A stretch of 64,000 bases of DNA from Arthrobacter pullicola (GTDB lineage: Bacteria; Actinomycetota; Actinomycetes; Actinomycetales; Micrococcaceae): assembly GCF_014836875.1 (NCBI RefSeq), contig NZ_JACSQC010000004.1, positions 124,001 through 188,000 of the forward strand, written 5' to 3'. The notes under the pieces are model-generated. The model had not been told where the DNA came from. It worked only from the letters and a program-made list of their open reading frames with translations, and did not search any database. Position numbers and translations under genes: made by a program. Position 1 is the stretch's first letter. Each line of letters begins with the position of its first letter. Positions 19,149-27,906 of this stretch are shown piece after piece.

Positions 19149-20249
19149 CAGGTCGCCGTTGTTGTCCGCGGCTACCCGGCGCTGGCGCTGGTAGCCGGCA
19201 CCGCGTCCGATAATGCCGGCGACGTCTGCCAATTCAGCGGTGCAGCCGAGCTTTTCCGCAACGGGTGCCAGACGCGGCAGGACATCTTCGAGCAGGTGTT
19301 CGGTGACCAGCTTTTCGTTGCCGGCAGCATCAAGGATGATGATGGCGTCGAGCCCGTAACGGGCGGCCCGCCACTTGTTCTCCTGCACATGCCAGGGCGG
19401 CATGGTGGGGATGGTTCCGCCGTTGTCCAGGATGGTGGAGAACTCGTCCACCAGGCACTGGGTCAGGGCCGCAATGGCTCCGATGTCGGTGGCGGTGGAC
19501 AGTCCGTCGCAGACGCGCAGCTCGATGGTCCCGAGGGCGGGCACCGGGCGGATGTCCCAGCGGATTTCGCTGATCGAATCGATCACTCCGGTGGTGAACA
19601 TGTCCTGGACGTAGGATTCGTACTCGCTCCAGGACTGGAACTGGAAGGGCAGCCCGGCGGTCGGCAGCTGCTGGAACATCAGCGCCCGCTGTGAGGCGTA
19701 GCCGGTGTCGTCCCCGGACCAGTACGGCGAGGAAGCGGAGAGCGCCTGGAAGTGGGGGAAGTAGTTCACCAGGCCGTCGAGGACCGGCAGGACTTTGTCG
19801 CGGGAATCCAGGCCCACATGGACGTGGACGCCGTAGATGAGCATCTGCTGACCCCACCACTGGGTGCGGTCAATCAGCTTGGCGTAGCGTTCCTTGTCCG
19901 TCACCGGCTGGGAACGCGGAGCCGCGAACGGATGGGTGCCGGCGCAGAACAACTCAACGCCCATCTCATCGGTGACCCGCCGGACCGCGGCCATGGACCG
20001 GGCCAGATCAGCTTTCGCCTCGGCCACGGTGGTGCAGATCCCGGTGACCAGTTCAACCGTGTTTTCCAGCAGCTCCTGCTTGATATGCGGGTGTTCTTCG
20101 TCCGCACTGAGGTCCGGGTCAGCGGCGTTGACCGCGCGCAGGACCTCGTCGGCCACTGAGAGAAGCTCCCCGGACTCCCGGTCTACCAGGGCCAGTTCCC
20201 ACTCAACCCCCAGGGTTGACTGCGGTGAAGCTGCAAACTCAATGTCCAA
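19101..20249 (-). CDS. GCS2-type carboxylate-amine ligase (YbdK-like glutamate-cysteine ligase)
   Basis: A protein of 382 residues with the GCS2 signature: TLGVEWELALVD at the start, IKQELLENTVELVTGIC, AGTHPFA, YGVHVHVGLDSRDKVLPV, EIRWDIRPVPALGTIELRVCDG and ENKWRAARYG. These ATP-dependent enzymes join glutamate to cysteine or other amines weakly; a physiological role in actinobacteria is not settled. TTG 20249 is preferred as start because AGGAGA sits about five bases upstream and the protein then begins MDIEFAASPQS; an in-frame ATG at 20297 has no ribosome site. The 3' end is tandemly duplicated beyond the stop. Confidence 0.88.
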   Translation of the reverse strand: MDIEFAASPQSTLGVEWELALVDRESGELLSVADEVLRAVNAADPDLSADEEHPHIKQELLENTVELVTGICTTVAEAKADLARSMAAVRRVTDEMGVELFCAGTHPFAAPRSQPVTDKERYAKLIDRTQWWGQQMLIYGVHVHVGLDSRDKVLPVLDGLVNYFPHFQALSASSPYWSGDDTGYASQRALMFQQLPTAGLPFQFQSWSEYESYVQDMFTTGVIDSISEIRWDIRPVPALGTIELRVCDGLSTATDIGAIAALTQCLVDEFSTILDNGGTIPTMPPWHVQENKWRAARYGLDAIIILDAAGNEKLVTEHLLEDVLPRLAPVAEKLGCTAELADVAGIIGRGAGYQRQRRVAADNNGDLRAVVLDGVRQLRGEA

Positions 20250-20383
20250 TACGTCTCCTGCTGTGCGTCTCGAATGAATGTCTCCGGTCCGCACCATTGC
20301 GTTCTTAGAGCCGCTCCAATCCTAGCCCGGAGGATGGGGGCTTTGGTTCCGCTGCCAAAGCCCCGTCCGGAACCTGTGCACGC

Positions 20384-20389
20384 GATAAT
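20384..20389 (+). promoter_or_regulatory. Probable -10 box of a leaderless promoter for the shikimate dehydrogenase-like gene
   Basis: GATAAT ends seven bases before the GTG start at 20396, and no ribosome site is visible, so the transcript probably begins at or near the start codon. Confidence 0.55.
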
Positions 20390-20395
20390 GGTCCA

Positions 20396-21208
20396 GTGCC
20401 CATCCTGAACAAAGACATGGTCCTGTGCGTCTCGTTGGCGGCCCGGCCGAGCAATATCGGCACCCGGTTCCACAACTATCTCTACGAACAGCTGGGCCTG
20501 AACTACATCTACAAGGCGTTCGCACCCGCAGACCTGGCCCAGGCGATCGCCGGAGTGCGCGGCCTGCCCATCCGCGGCGCTGCGGTGTCCATGCCGTACA
20601 AGGAAGAGGTCATTGCGCTGGTGGACCGGATGGACGCCTCTGCCGCTGCCATCGATTCGGTGAACACGATCGTGAACGACGACGGCGTGCTCACCGCCTA
20701 CAACACCGACTACCTGGCCATCGCACGGCTGCTGGCCGATCATTCGGTTTCACCGGCCAGTTCGGTGCTGCTGCGCGGATCCGGCGGAATGGCCAAAGCA
20801 GTGGCCGCCGCCCTGCGCGACGCCGGGTTCTCCGATGTATGCGTTATCGCCCGGAACGAGGGGACAGGCCGGGCGCTGGCGGACCTCTACGATTTCGACT
20901 GGCAGGCCGAACCCGGAACCGCGACGGCGGACCTGCTGATCAACGTGACCCCGCTCGGCATGGCCGGAGCTGATGAAGACGTCCAGTCCTTCGAAGATCA
21001 GGCGGTTTCCGCCGCGCGGACGGTGTTCGACGTCGTCGCGCTCCCCGCCGAAACCCCGCTGATCCGGGCCGCCCGCGCGGCGGGCAAAAAGGTCATCACC
21101 GGCGCCGAAGTGATCGCGATTCAGGCCGAAGAGCAGTTTGTCCTCTACACCGGGGTGCGGCCCACGCCGGAGCAGGTCCGGGCGGCCAGCGAGTTCTCCC
21201 GGAGCTAG
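20396..21208 (+). CDS. Shikimate 5-dehydrogenase-like protein
   Basis: A 270-residue protein of the shikimate/quinate dehydrogenase superfamily (NADP-dependent 3-dehydroshikimate reduction in the aromatic pathway). The substrate half has LAARPSNIGTRFHNYLYEQL, GAAVSMPYKEEVI with catalytic K69, and AYNTDYLAI with the paired Asp. The nucleotide half has LLRGSGGMAKAVAAAL and LINVTPLGM. The N-terminus differs from classical AroE (LCVSLAARPSN in place of the GxPxxHSxSP region), so it is probably an AroE-like paralogue of uncertain substrate. GTG 20396 is chosen with a -10-like box just upstream. Confidence 0.82.
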   Translation: MPILNKDMVLCVSLAARPSNIGTRFHNYLYEQLGLNYIYKAFAPADLAQAIAGVRGLPIRGAAVSMPYKEEVIALVDRMDASAAAIDSVNTIVNDDGVLTAYNTDYLAIARLLADHSVSPASSVLLRGSGGMAKAVAAALRDAGFSDVCVIARNEGTGRALADLYDFDWQAEPGTATADLLINVTPLGMAGADEDVQSFEDQAVSAARTVFDVVALPAETPLIRAARAAGKKVITGAEVIAIQAEEQFVLYTGVRPTPEQVRAASEFSRS

Positions 21209-21248
21209 ACGGTTGGCGACCGGGCAGCACTAAAACCCCGCGCTGGGT

Positions 21249-21338
21249 GTGCAGATACGGTGACTTCCCCCGCCGCGGCGGGTCGTGGATGTGCAGCTAT
21301 GGCGACCTCCTGTGCGGGAAGGTCGCCATATCTGCACA
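21249..21338. repeat. Palindromic intergenic element between convergent genes
   Basis: Three related motifs lie in 90 bases: GTGCAGATACGGTGACTTCC at 21249, GTGCAGCTATGGCGACCTCC at 21291 and an inverted copy ending in CATATCTGCACA at 21338. The last two form a hairpin: arm 21290-21308 pairs with 21320-21338 at 18 of 19 positions around an 11-base loop. A separate GC palindrome, CCCGCCGCGGCGGG, sits between the first and second motifs. It could act as a two-way terminator or be a REP/MITE-like repeat. Confidence 0.75.
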
Positions 21339-21376
21339 GCGGCGGGCCGCCGCCGCAGCCCCTGCCGGGCAGCGAG

Positions 21377-22597
21377 CTACTGGCCGGCAGGCACCGGATC
21401 GACGACGATCGCGACGCGGTCCTCACCGATCCGGGTCAGGACCAGGGTGGCCTTGTTCGGACCCTTGCCCGAGCCGGTGAGCAGCTGCCTGCGCAGTTCT
21501 TCCGGCGTCACTGACATCCCGCGCTTCTTGATGTCCAGCACGCCGATGCCATTGGCGCGGACCCAGGCCTTGAGCGCCTTGACGTTGTACGGGCGCACCT
21601 CCAGGATCCGGTACGCGCGGGCAAACGGGGTTTCCAGCAGCTCCGGCCCGGCAATGTAGGCGATCTGCGGATCCAGCAGGTGCCCGCCCAGGGTGCGCGC
21701 GACGTCGGCGACCAGACCCGCACGGATGACCGCGCCGTCGGGCTCATAGAGATAACCCTCCGCCGGCCCGGTGCGCACGTCCTGGGCGCCGGGGACGTAG
21801 TCCTCATGGGAGGTCAATTCAGCGGCCCCGGCCGGGCCGATCACCAGGGCAGCACGGCGGATCCCGGGACGGCGCAGTTCGTTGAACCAGAGTGTCGCCT
21901 CGGTAACGTCGCCGCCCACGGACACCCACTGGACTTCGCAGCCCGCGGGAATCGACTCGTGCGGAATGCCCGGGCCAAGCTTGACGCCCACCGGCATGCC
22001 GCCGTCGGCGAGGGATTCCACGAAGGAGAGCGGCGGGGAGAAGGCTTCCGGGTCGAAGATGCGGGAGGTGCCCGACGTCGTCGTCGTCCGCCGTGCCGGA
22101 TCCAGCCACACGCCGTCGAACCCGGTCAGGTCGAAGGATTCCGCGTCACCCTGGACCACGCGGGCTTCCGGCCAGGGCATGAGGTTGATGGTGGCGACGG
22201 CGGCGGTAATCTCATCGAGTTCGACGGCGGTGACCTGCCGGTCCAGGGTGGCCAGGGCCAGGGAGTCCGCTCCGATGCCGCAGCCCAGGTCCGCGACCTT
22301 CGCCAGCCCGGCCTCCTGGAACCGCTGGGCGTGCAGGGCCGCAACGTTCAGCCGGGTGGCCTGCTCCAGTCCGGCCGGAGTGAACAGCATGTGTTCGGCG
22401 AACGGGCCGAATTTCGCCCGGGCCTTCATCCGCAGCTTCGCCTGGGTCAGGACGGCGGCGACCAGCTCGGGGGAGTGCCCGGCCTTGCGCAGATCGGTGT
22501 TTAGCTTCAGCGACTCGGATTCCAGGTACGGGCCGAGCGAGTTCAGCAGGGCCCAGCCCTCGGGGGTCAGGACATGGGCAAGGGAAGTATCGGGCAT
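21377..22597 (-). CDS. Class I SAM-dependent methyltransferase with THUMP-like domain
   Basis: A 406-residue protein. An N-terminal helical part (PEGWALLNSLGPYLESESL, LTQAKLRMKARAKFG) precedes a Rossmann methyltransferase domain with motif I VADLGCGIGADSLALA, an acidic end of strand 2 (VTAVELDEI) and motif IV-like GVWLDPARRTT. The C-terminal portion (YRILEVRPYNVKALKAWVR, DIKKRGMSVTPEELRRQL) matches the THUMP-like domain attached to this group. It presumably methylates RNA, but the target is unknown. ATG 22597 is chosen because it opens at MPDTSLAHVLTPEGW; an in-frame start 75 bases further 5' adds a basic, unlikely extension. Confidence 0.87.
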   Translation of the reverse strand: MPDTSLAHVLTPEGWALLNSLGPYLESESLKLNTDLRKAGHSPELVAAVLTQAKLRMKARAKFGPFAEHMLFTPAGLEQATRLNVAALHAQRFQEAGLAKVADLGCGIGADSLALATLDRQVTAVELDEITAAVATINLMPWPEARVVQGDAESFDLTGFDGVWLDPARRTTTTSGTSRIFDPEAFSPPLSFVESLADGGMPVGVKLGPGIPHESIPAGCEVQWVSVGGDVTEATLWFNELRRPGIRRAALVIGPAGAAELTSHEDYVPGAQDVRTGPAEGYLYEPDGAVIRAGLVADVARTLGGHLLDPQIAYIAGPELLETPFARAYRILEVRPYNVKALKAWVRANGIGVLDIKKRGMSVTPEELRRQLLTGSGKGPNKATLVLTRIGEDRVAIVVDPVPAGQ

Positions 22598-22730
22598 GCC
22601 TACAAGCCTAGTTCTTCGGCCGGGACGGATAGTTCTCCCGGCACGCTGCGGAGGTTCCTTCGACTGATCCACTGTGGTGCAGGGAACATTGGTCCAGGCG
22701 TGCTCAGGCCGTCCTTGTAAATTGGAAGAT

Positions 22731-23882
22731 ATGACTGAGATGGCCGTAGACCCCCTGGACGTACTGCGCAGGCGGACCAGCGTGAAGTGGCGGACCCACC
22801 CGCAGGATGTCCTGCCGCTCTTTGTGGCGGAGATGGACTACCCCCTGGCGCCTGCGGTGGCCCGGGCCATGATCGAACGGATTGAAGCCTCCGACGTCGG
22901 GTACGTTGCGGGTCCGGGTCCGCTGGCGCCCGCGTTTACGGGATTCGCACAGCGGCGCTGGGGCTGGGAGGTCGACCCCGCCGGCATCCGGACCACTACG
23001 GACGTCAGCGTCGCGATCGTCGAAGCCCTGCGGCAGGCCATTTCCCCCGGCGGCGAGGTAGTCATCACCCCGCCGGTCTACCCGCCCTTCTTCCAGCTGC
23101 CTGTCGAAGCCGGCGGCACCGTCCGGGAAGTGCCGCTGCTCGACGACGGCGCCGCCTGGTCCCTGGACCTGGCCGGACTTGAGGCTGCCTTCGCAGACGG
23201 CGCCGAGGCCCTGCTGCTGTGCAACCCGCATAATCCGCTGGGCCTGGTCCACACCCGCGAGACGCTCGCCGAGGTGGCCCGGCTGGCGCATCGGTACGGC
23301 GTGACCGTGGTCAGCGACGAGATCCATGCTCCGCTGGTTTACGCAGACTTCACGCCGTTCCTGGCGGTCTCGGATGAGGCCCGTGCCCACGGTGTCTGTG
23401 TGACCGCGGCCAGCAAGGGCTGGAACATCGCCGGCGCCAAGTGTGCCCTGGCGGTGGCGGCAGACCCCGCCATGCAGCTGCTGCTGGATGGTATGCCGGC
23501 GGGAACCGGCTTCCGCACCAGCATCCTTGGCCTGCACGGCACAGCCGCCGCTTTCGCGGAAGGCGAGCCGTGGCTGGACAGCGTCCTGGCAACACTGGAT
23601 GCCAACCGCCGTCTTCTGGGTGAGCTGCTCTCAGCCGAGCTGCCGGGCGTGCGGTACAGGATGCCCGACGCCGGATACCTGGCCTGGCTGGACCTGCGGG
23701 CGCTGGGCTGGGGCGAGGATCCGGCGGCGGTGGCCCTGGAGAAGGCACGGGTTGCCGTGGAACCGGGGCTCAAGTTCGGTGCGGGCGGAGAGGGCCATGT
23801 GAGGTTGAACTTTGGCTGCGCACCCGACGTCCTGGAAGAAGCCGTGCGCCGGCTCGCCCGCGTCCGGGAGTCCGGGGCCTGA
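22731..23882 (+). CDS. PatB/MalY-type PLP aminotransferase or cystathionine beta-lyase
   Basis: A 383-residue fold-type I PLP enzyme. TSVKWRTHPQDVLPLFVAEMD is the characteristic MalY/PatB start, followed by VVITPPVYPPFF, LLLCNPHNPLGLVHTRE, VVSDEIHAPLVY and the PLP lysine in TAASKGWNIAGAKCALAV. Members cleave cystathionine or other C-S bonds, or act as aminotransferases. ATG 22731 has GGAAG close upstream. It is divergent from the methyltransferase, with a 133-base gap, and convergent with the iron importer. Confidence 0.88.
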   Translation: MTEMAVDPLDVLRRRTSVKWRTHPQDVLPLFVAEMDYPLAPAVARAMIERIEASDVGYVAGPGPLAPAFTGFAQRRWGWEVDPAGIRTTTDVSVAIVEALRQAISPGGEVVITPPVYPPFFQLPVEAGGTVREVPLLDDGAAWSLDLAGLEAAFADGAEALLLCNPHNPLGLVHTRETLAEVARLAHRYGVTVVSDEIHAPLVYADFTPFLAVSDEARAHGVCVTAASKGWNIAGAKCALAVAADPAMQLLLDGMPAGTGFRTSILGLHGTAAAFAEGEPWLDSVLATLDANRRLLGELLSAELPGVRYRMPDAGYLAWLDLRALGWGEDPAAVALEKARVAVEPGLKFGAGGEGHVRLNFGCAPDVLEEAVRRLARVRESGA

Positions 23883-23936
23883 GGCTCCCGGACATCCCTC
23901 AGCACACCGGGTGCCCGTGCACTGCGCACCGCCGCA

Positions 23937-24695
23937 TCAGGCGAAATACACGCCGATCCGGTTGCCCTCGATCTCCTCGATCCGGATGTCGATCTCGTAA
24001 ATGTCCTTCAGGACCTCCGGCTGCATGATCATCGACGGCGGCCCCTGGTGCAGCAGCTTGCCGTCGGCCATGGCGATGATGTCGTCGGAGTAGCAGGACG
24101 CGAAGTTGATGTCATGGATGACCAGGACCACGGTCTTGCCGAGTTCGTCCGTGAGCCGGCGCAGCAGCCGCATCATCTCCACGGAGTGCTTCATGTCCAG
24201 GTTGTTCAGCGGCTCATCCAGCAGCAGGTAGTCGGTGTCCTGCGCCAGCACCATGGCGATAAACGCGCGCTGACGCTGCCCGCCGGAGAGTTCGTCAACA
24301 AAACGGTCCGCCAGCGCCGTGAGATCCAGGAAGGTCAGCGCCTGCTCGATCTTCTCCCGGCACTGGACTGTCGGGCGTCCGCCGTTGTGCGGGTAGCGGC
24401 CGAAACCGACGAGGTCCCGGACGGTCAGACGGACGGTGAGGTGGTTATCCTGGCGCAGGATGGCCATCTTCCGGGCCAGGTCCTTGCCCGGCGTGCCGGC
24501 CACATCCAGCCCATCCACCGTCACGGACCCGGTGTCGGGCGGAAGCAGGCGGCTGATGATGGACAGCAACGTGGATTTGCCGGCGCCGTTGGGGCCGATG
24601 ATCGAGGTGACACCGCCCTCCTTGATGTGGCAGCTCACCTCGTCCACCACGGCAGTGTTCGCGTACTTTTTCGTAACGCCGGTGACCTGGATCAT
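23937..24695 (-). CDS. Siderophore ABC importer, ATP-binding protein
   Basis: A 252-residue FepC/YclP-type ATPase. Walker A is IIGPNGAGKSTLLSII, the Q-loop is ILRQDNHLTVRLTV, the signature is ELSGGQRQRAFIAMVLAQDTDYLLLDEPLNN-type (signature LSGGQRQR, Walker B YLLLDEP) and the switch His is in VLVIHDINFASCY. The last gene of the four-gene importer, it overlaps the upstream permease by four bases (ATGA). It powers uptake of a ferric siderophore through the FecCD permeases encoded next to it. Control is expected from the IdeR/DtxR-like box before the binding-protein gene. Confidence 0.94.
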   Translation of the reverse strand: MIQVTGVTKKYANTAVVDEVSCHIKEGGVTSIIGPNGAGKSTLLSIISRLLPPDTGSVTVDGLDVAGTPGKDLARKMAILRQDNHLTVRLTVRDLVGFGRYPHNGGRPTVQCREKIEQALTFLDLTALADRFVDELSGGQRQRAFIAMVLAQDTDYLLLDEPLNNLDMKHSVEMMRLLRRLTDELGKTVVLVIHDINFASCYSDDIIAMADGKLLHQGPPSMIMQPEVLKDIYEIDIRIEEIEGNRIGVYFA

Positions 24696-25708
24696 TTGAT
24701 GGAGCCTCTCAGGAGCAGGATCAGGAAGACGATCCCGCCAACGAATTCAATGACAATGCTCAAGGCCGTGTCGAACGCGAAGACGCGTTCAAGGACCAGC
24801 TGGCCGCCGACCAGGGCGATGATGCCCAGCAGCACGGCGATCGGAACCACTGCGGAGTGCTTGAAATGGGAGCAGAGCTGATACGCCAGCGACGCAACCA
24901 GCAGCCCGAAGAAGGTGACCGGACCCACCAGTGCCGTGGAGACCGCCACCATCACCGAGCAGATGACCAGCACGATGGTTACCGAGCGTTTGTGGTTGAC
25001 CCCGAGGTTGATCGAGGTTTCCCGGCCCAGGGACATCACGTCCAGTGAATGCCGCATCCGCCAGGCGGGAACGCTCACCACTGCGACGGCAATCAACGAG
25101 TAGCCGAGCAGTGCCCCGTCCACGTTGTTGAAGCTGGCGAAGAACAAATCCTGCAGGATGATGAATTCGCTGGGATCGATCAGCCGCTGCAGCAGCGAGG
25201 ACACCCCGCGGAAGAGAGTGCCCAGCACAATGCCGACCAGCAGCATCAGATGCAGCGATTTCCCGCCGCCGGTGAACAGCCACCGGTAGAGCAGGAAGGA
25301 GAAACCGACCATCAGCGCGACTTCCAGCCCGTAGCGCAGCGGGGCCGCCAGAGCCAGGACCAGTCCGCCGCCGAACGTGAAGACCAGCACGGTTTGGATG
25401 AGGACGTACAGGGCATCGAAGCCCATGATCGACGGCGTGAGGATCCGGTTGGCGGTGACGGTCTGGAACAACACGGTGGAGACGCCGACGGCGTAGGCCA
25501 CCAGGATCATTGAGCCCACCTTGATGGCGCGGCGGGGCAGGACGTAACCGATGTTCCCGCGCAGGTCGATGGTCATAAAAATGGCCACCAGAACAGCTGC
25601 GGCCACCGACAGCAGGATGATCCAGAACCTGGGGGAGAGGCCGCGCACCGGGCGGCGGCGCTGCACCGTAAGGGCGGAAGGTAGGACGCTGACGGGACTG
25701 CTAGGCAC
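24692..25708 (-). CDS. Siderophore ABC importer, FecCD permease (second)
   Basis: A 338-residue polytopic permease of the FecCD/BtuC family. About eight to ten hydrophobic segments are visible, with AYAVGVSTVLFQTVTANRIL and PSIMGFDALYVL near the start, ISLGRETSINLGVN-like MSLGRETSINLGVNHK in the centre and GPVTFFGLLVASLA, the ATPase-facing motif, toward the end. The loop containing SLLQRLIDPSEFIILQDLFF is typical of the YclO/CeuC branch. GTG 25708 starts eight bases inside the preceding permease gene, so the two subunits are probably made in step as a heterodimer. Confidence 0.93.
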   Translation of the reverse strand: MPSSPVSVLPSALTVQRRRPVRGLSPRFWIILLSVAAAVLVAIFMTIDLRGNIGYVLPRRAIKVGSMILVAYAVGVSTVLFQTVTANRILTPSIMGFDALYVLIQTVLVFTFGGGLVLALAAPLRYGLEVALMVGFSFLLYRWLFTGGGKSLHLMLLVGIVLGTLFRGVSSLLQRLIDPSEFIILQDLFFASFNNVDGALLGYSLIAVAVVSVPAWRMRHSLDVMSLGRETSINLGVNHKRSVTIVLVICSVMVAVSTALVGPVTFFGLLVASLAYQLCSHFKHSAVVPIAVLLGIIALVGGQLVLERVFAFDTALSIVIEFVGGIVFLILLLRGSIK

Positions 25709-26738
25709 GGGCGGAGCGCTTTCTCAGGAGCAGGTAAAGGAACAGGGCGCTGCCGATGGCGGAGACGATGACTCCGACCGGGATTTCATAGGGGTAGCGG
25801 ATAGTCCGGCCGATGATGTCACAGACCAGGACAAACCCGGCGCCGAAGATCGCCACCCAGGGAATGGCGCGGCGGACGTTGTCACCGATCATCAGCGAGA
25901 CGAGGTTCGGCACGATCAGGCCAAGGAAGGGCACTGAGCCGACACTGACCACCACGACGGCGCTGATCAGGGAGACGATGATCAATCCCAGGGTCATGAC
26001 GCGGTTGTAGTTCAGCCCGAGGTTTGTGGTGAACTCCTGGCCCATGCCGGCGACGGTGAACCGGTCTGCCGCCAGGTAGCCGATCACGGTCAGTGCCCCG
26101 ACGATCCAGAGCAGTTCGTAGCGTCCGCGCAGGACGCCGGAGAAGTCCCCAACCATCCAGCTGTTGAGGGTCTGCAGCAGGTCGAAGCGGTACGCGAAAA
26201 AGGTGGTGATGGCTGCGATAACACCGCCGAGCATGATCCCGACCAGCGGGACGATCAGCGTGTTGCGCAGCGGAATCCGGCGCAGGACCAGCAGGAACAG
26301 GGCAGTGCCGGCGACGGCGAAAACGGTGGCGGTGGACATTTTCACGAAGAGCGAGGCCCCCGGCAGGAATACAGTGACCACCAGGATGCCCAGTGACGCC
26401 GACTCCACCGTGCCCACGGTGGAAGGTTCCACGAATTTATTGCGGGCCATCAGCTGCATGATGAGGCCGGCGACGCTGAGGGCCATTCCGGCCAGGATGA
26501 TGCTCAGTGTCCGGGGGACACGGCTGATCCAGAAGATTCTCCACGCGTTTTCGTCCCCGGCCAGGAGCGAAGTGAGCGAGACATCGCTGACACCGACGAA
26601 CATGCTGACGACGGCGAGCAGCAGGACTCCGGCTCCGCCCAGGATCAGCATTGCCCCGGGGCCGGGGAACCGCCGGCGGCCGGACGCGGCAGCGGCTCCG
26701 GCGGGCGCCGGAGCTGCGGGGGAGGTGAGGGTCAACAT
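25701..26738 (-). CDS. Siderophore ABC importer, FecCD permease (first)
   Basis: A 345-residue FecCD permease, partner of the downstream one. After an Ala/Pro-rich cytosolic N-terminus it has the expected motifs RVPRTLSIILAGMALSVAG, LIMQLMARNKFVEPSTVGTV and FLGLIVPNLVSLMIGDNVRR, plus a final pair of helices ending in LYLLLRKRSARA. About nine to ten membrane segments are apparent. ATG 26738 is preceded by GGGAGACGGAAAG. An intergenic hairpin at 26760-26795 separates it from the binding-protein gene upstream. Confidence 0.93.
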   Translation of the reverse strand: MLTLTSPAAPAPAGAAAASGRRRFPGPGAMLILGGAGVLLLAVVSMFVGVSDVSLTSLLAGDENAWRIFWISRVPRTLSIILAGMALSVAGLIMQLMARNKFVEPSTVGTVESASLGILVVTVFLPGASLFVKMSTATVFAVAGTALFLLVLRRIPLRNTLIVPLVGIMLGGVIAAITTFFAYRFDLLQTLNSWMVGDFSGVLRGRYELLWIVGALTVIGYLAADRFTVAGMGQEFTTNLGLNYNRVMTLGLIIVSLISAVVVVSVGSVPFLGLIVPNLVSLMIGDNVRRAIPWVAIFGAGFVLVCDIIGRTIRYPYEIPVGVIVSAIGSALFLYLLLRKRSARA

Positions 26739-26759
26739 AGTGCTTTCCGTCTCCCTCGT

Positions 26760-26795
26760 CCGGCCGGCCTTCCAATGATGGGGAAGGCCGGCCGG
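26760..26795 (-). terminator. Hairpin between binding-protein and permease genes
   Basis: Arms CCGGCCGGCCTTCC (26760-26773) and GGAAGGCCGGCCGG (26782-26795) pair perfectly over 14 bases around an eight-base loop. There is no T-run, so it may be a partial terminator or an mRNA-stabilising stem that favours the binding-protein message over the permeases. Confidence 0.65.
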
Positions 26796-26825
26796 GCGAG
26801 GATTGAGCAGGTGGGTGGGACGGGG

Positions 26826-27779
26826 TTAGGAGATGCCGTCCTGGACAGCGCTGACCATCGCGTCAACGTTGTTCAGGCCGTAGCCCACCAGGTACCAGCT
26901 GGAGGAGTCGAGCATGGTGATGTTGTCATTCTTTGCAGCCTTGGTGCCCATGACCAGTTCGTTGTCCAGGACAGCGGAGGCAACTTCGCCTGCATTGCCG
27001 ACGGCGACGTCGCGGTCAATCACGAACAGGTGGTCCGGGTTGGTCTCGGCGACGTATTCGAAGGAGACGGACTCGCCGTGCTTGCCATCGGAGGTGATGT
27101 CGGCTGCGGTGGGAACGCCAAGGACGTCGTGGATCAGGCCGAAGCGGGAGCCGGCGCCGTAGGCGGTCATTTCACCGCCGCTGGTCATGATGATCAGGCC
27201 GTTTCCTGCGTCCGCCGCGGTTGCCTTGGTCTCTTCAACCTTGGTTTCCAGGGCGGCCAGCTTCTCTTCGACTTCGGCTTCCTTGCCGAAGATCTCACCG
27301 ATGATCTCGGTGGTGGAGATAAAGGAGTTCCACGGATCCGCGGCGTCGTTGCTGAGGTTGATCGTGGGCGCAATCTTGGAGAATTCCTCGTAGGAATCCG
27401 CGGTCCGGCCGGACATGATGATCAGGTCCGGAGCGCCGGCGCTGATGGCCTCGAAATCAGGCTCCTTCATGCTGCCGATCTTGGCGTAGTCATCCGAGCC
27501 GTACTTGGACAGGCTCTCCGGGAAGTTTGCGGACGGAACACCGTCAACTTCAATGCCGAGGGCGTCCAGGGTATCCAGAGCGCCCAGATCGAACGTGTAG
27601 ACCGTCTCCGGGTTGACCGGCACCTCGGTGGTGCCCTGGGTGTGTTCCACCGTCACGGTGGCGGGCTCGGCGGCTGCCGGTTCGGCGGCGGCTTCGGTGT
27701 CCTGGCCGCACGCGCTGACGGCAAGCAGGGACACGAGGGCGGTTCCGGCAAGCAGCCGGGACTTCAGGGTCGTCTTCAC
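26826..27779 (-). CDS. Siderophore-binding lipoprotein of the ABC importer
   Basis: A 317-residue periplasmic-type (cell-surface) binding protein. The N-terminus MKTTLKSRLLAGTALVSLLA followed by VSACGQ is a lipoprotein signal with lipobox Cys at residue 25. The mature part has VTVEHTQGTTEVPVNPETVY, ALDTLDALGIEVDGVP, DLIIMSGRTADSYEEF and DHLFVIDRD, the pattern of YclQ/CeuE/FatB proteins that bind catecholate siderophores such as petrobactin. The start is GTG at 27779 with GGAG upstream. It is first in the operon, behind a promoter that overlaps an IdeR/DtxR-like box. Confidence 0.93.
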   Translation of the reverse strand: MKTTLKSRLLAGTALVSLLAVSACGQDTEAAAEPAAAEPATVTVEHTQGTTEVPVNPETVYTFDLGALDTLDALGIEVDGVPSANFPESLSKYGSDDYAKIGSMKEPDFEAISAGAPDLIIMSGRTADSYEEFSKIAPTINLSNDAADPWNSFISTTEIIGEIFGKEAEVEEKLAALETKVEETKATAADAGNGLIIMTSGGEMTAYGAGSRFGLIHDVLGVPTAADITSDGKHGESVSFEYVAETNPDHLFVIDRDVAVGNAGEVASAVLDNELVMGTKAAKNDNITMLDSSSWYLVGYGLNNVDAMVSAVQDGIS

Positions 27780-27877
27780 GAGTGGGTGCTCCAGTTGTTT
27801 CTCAATGGATGCGCCGCCTGCCGGATGCCTCCGCCATTAGGACACAAAATTGTTGGCTAATTTCTGCGCGCCATTGA

Positions 27878-27906
27878 AAACTATCTTGTTAGGCAAGGCT
27901 AAGCAA
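27878..27906 (-). promoter_or_regulatory. Probable sigma-A-type promoter of the siderophore importer operon
   Basis: On the minus strand TTGCTT (27906-27901) and TAGTTT (27883-27878) are separated by exactly 17 bases. The transcript would carry a leader of about 90 bases to the GTG at 27779. The spacer is occupied by the iron-regulator-like box. Confidence 0.6.
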
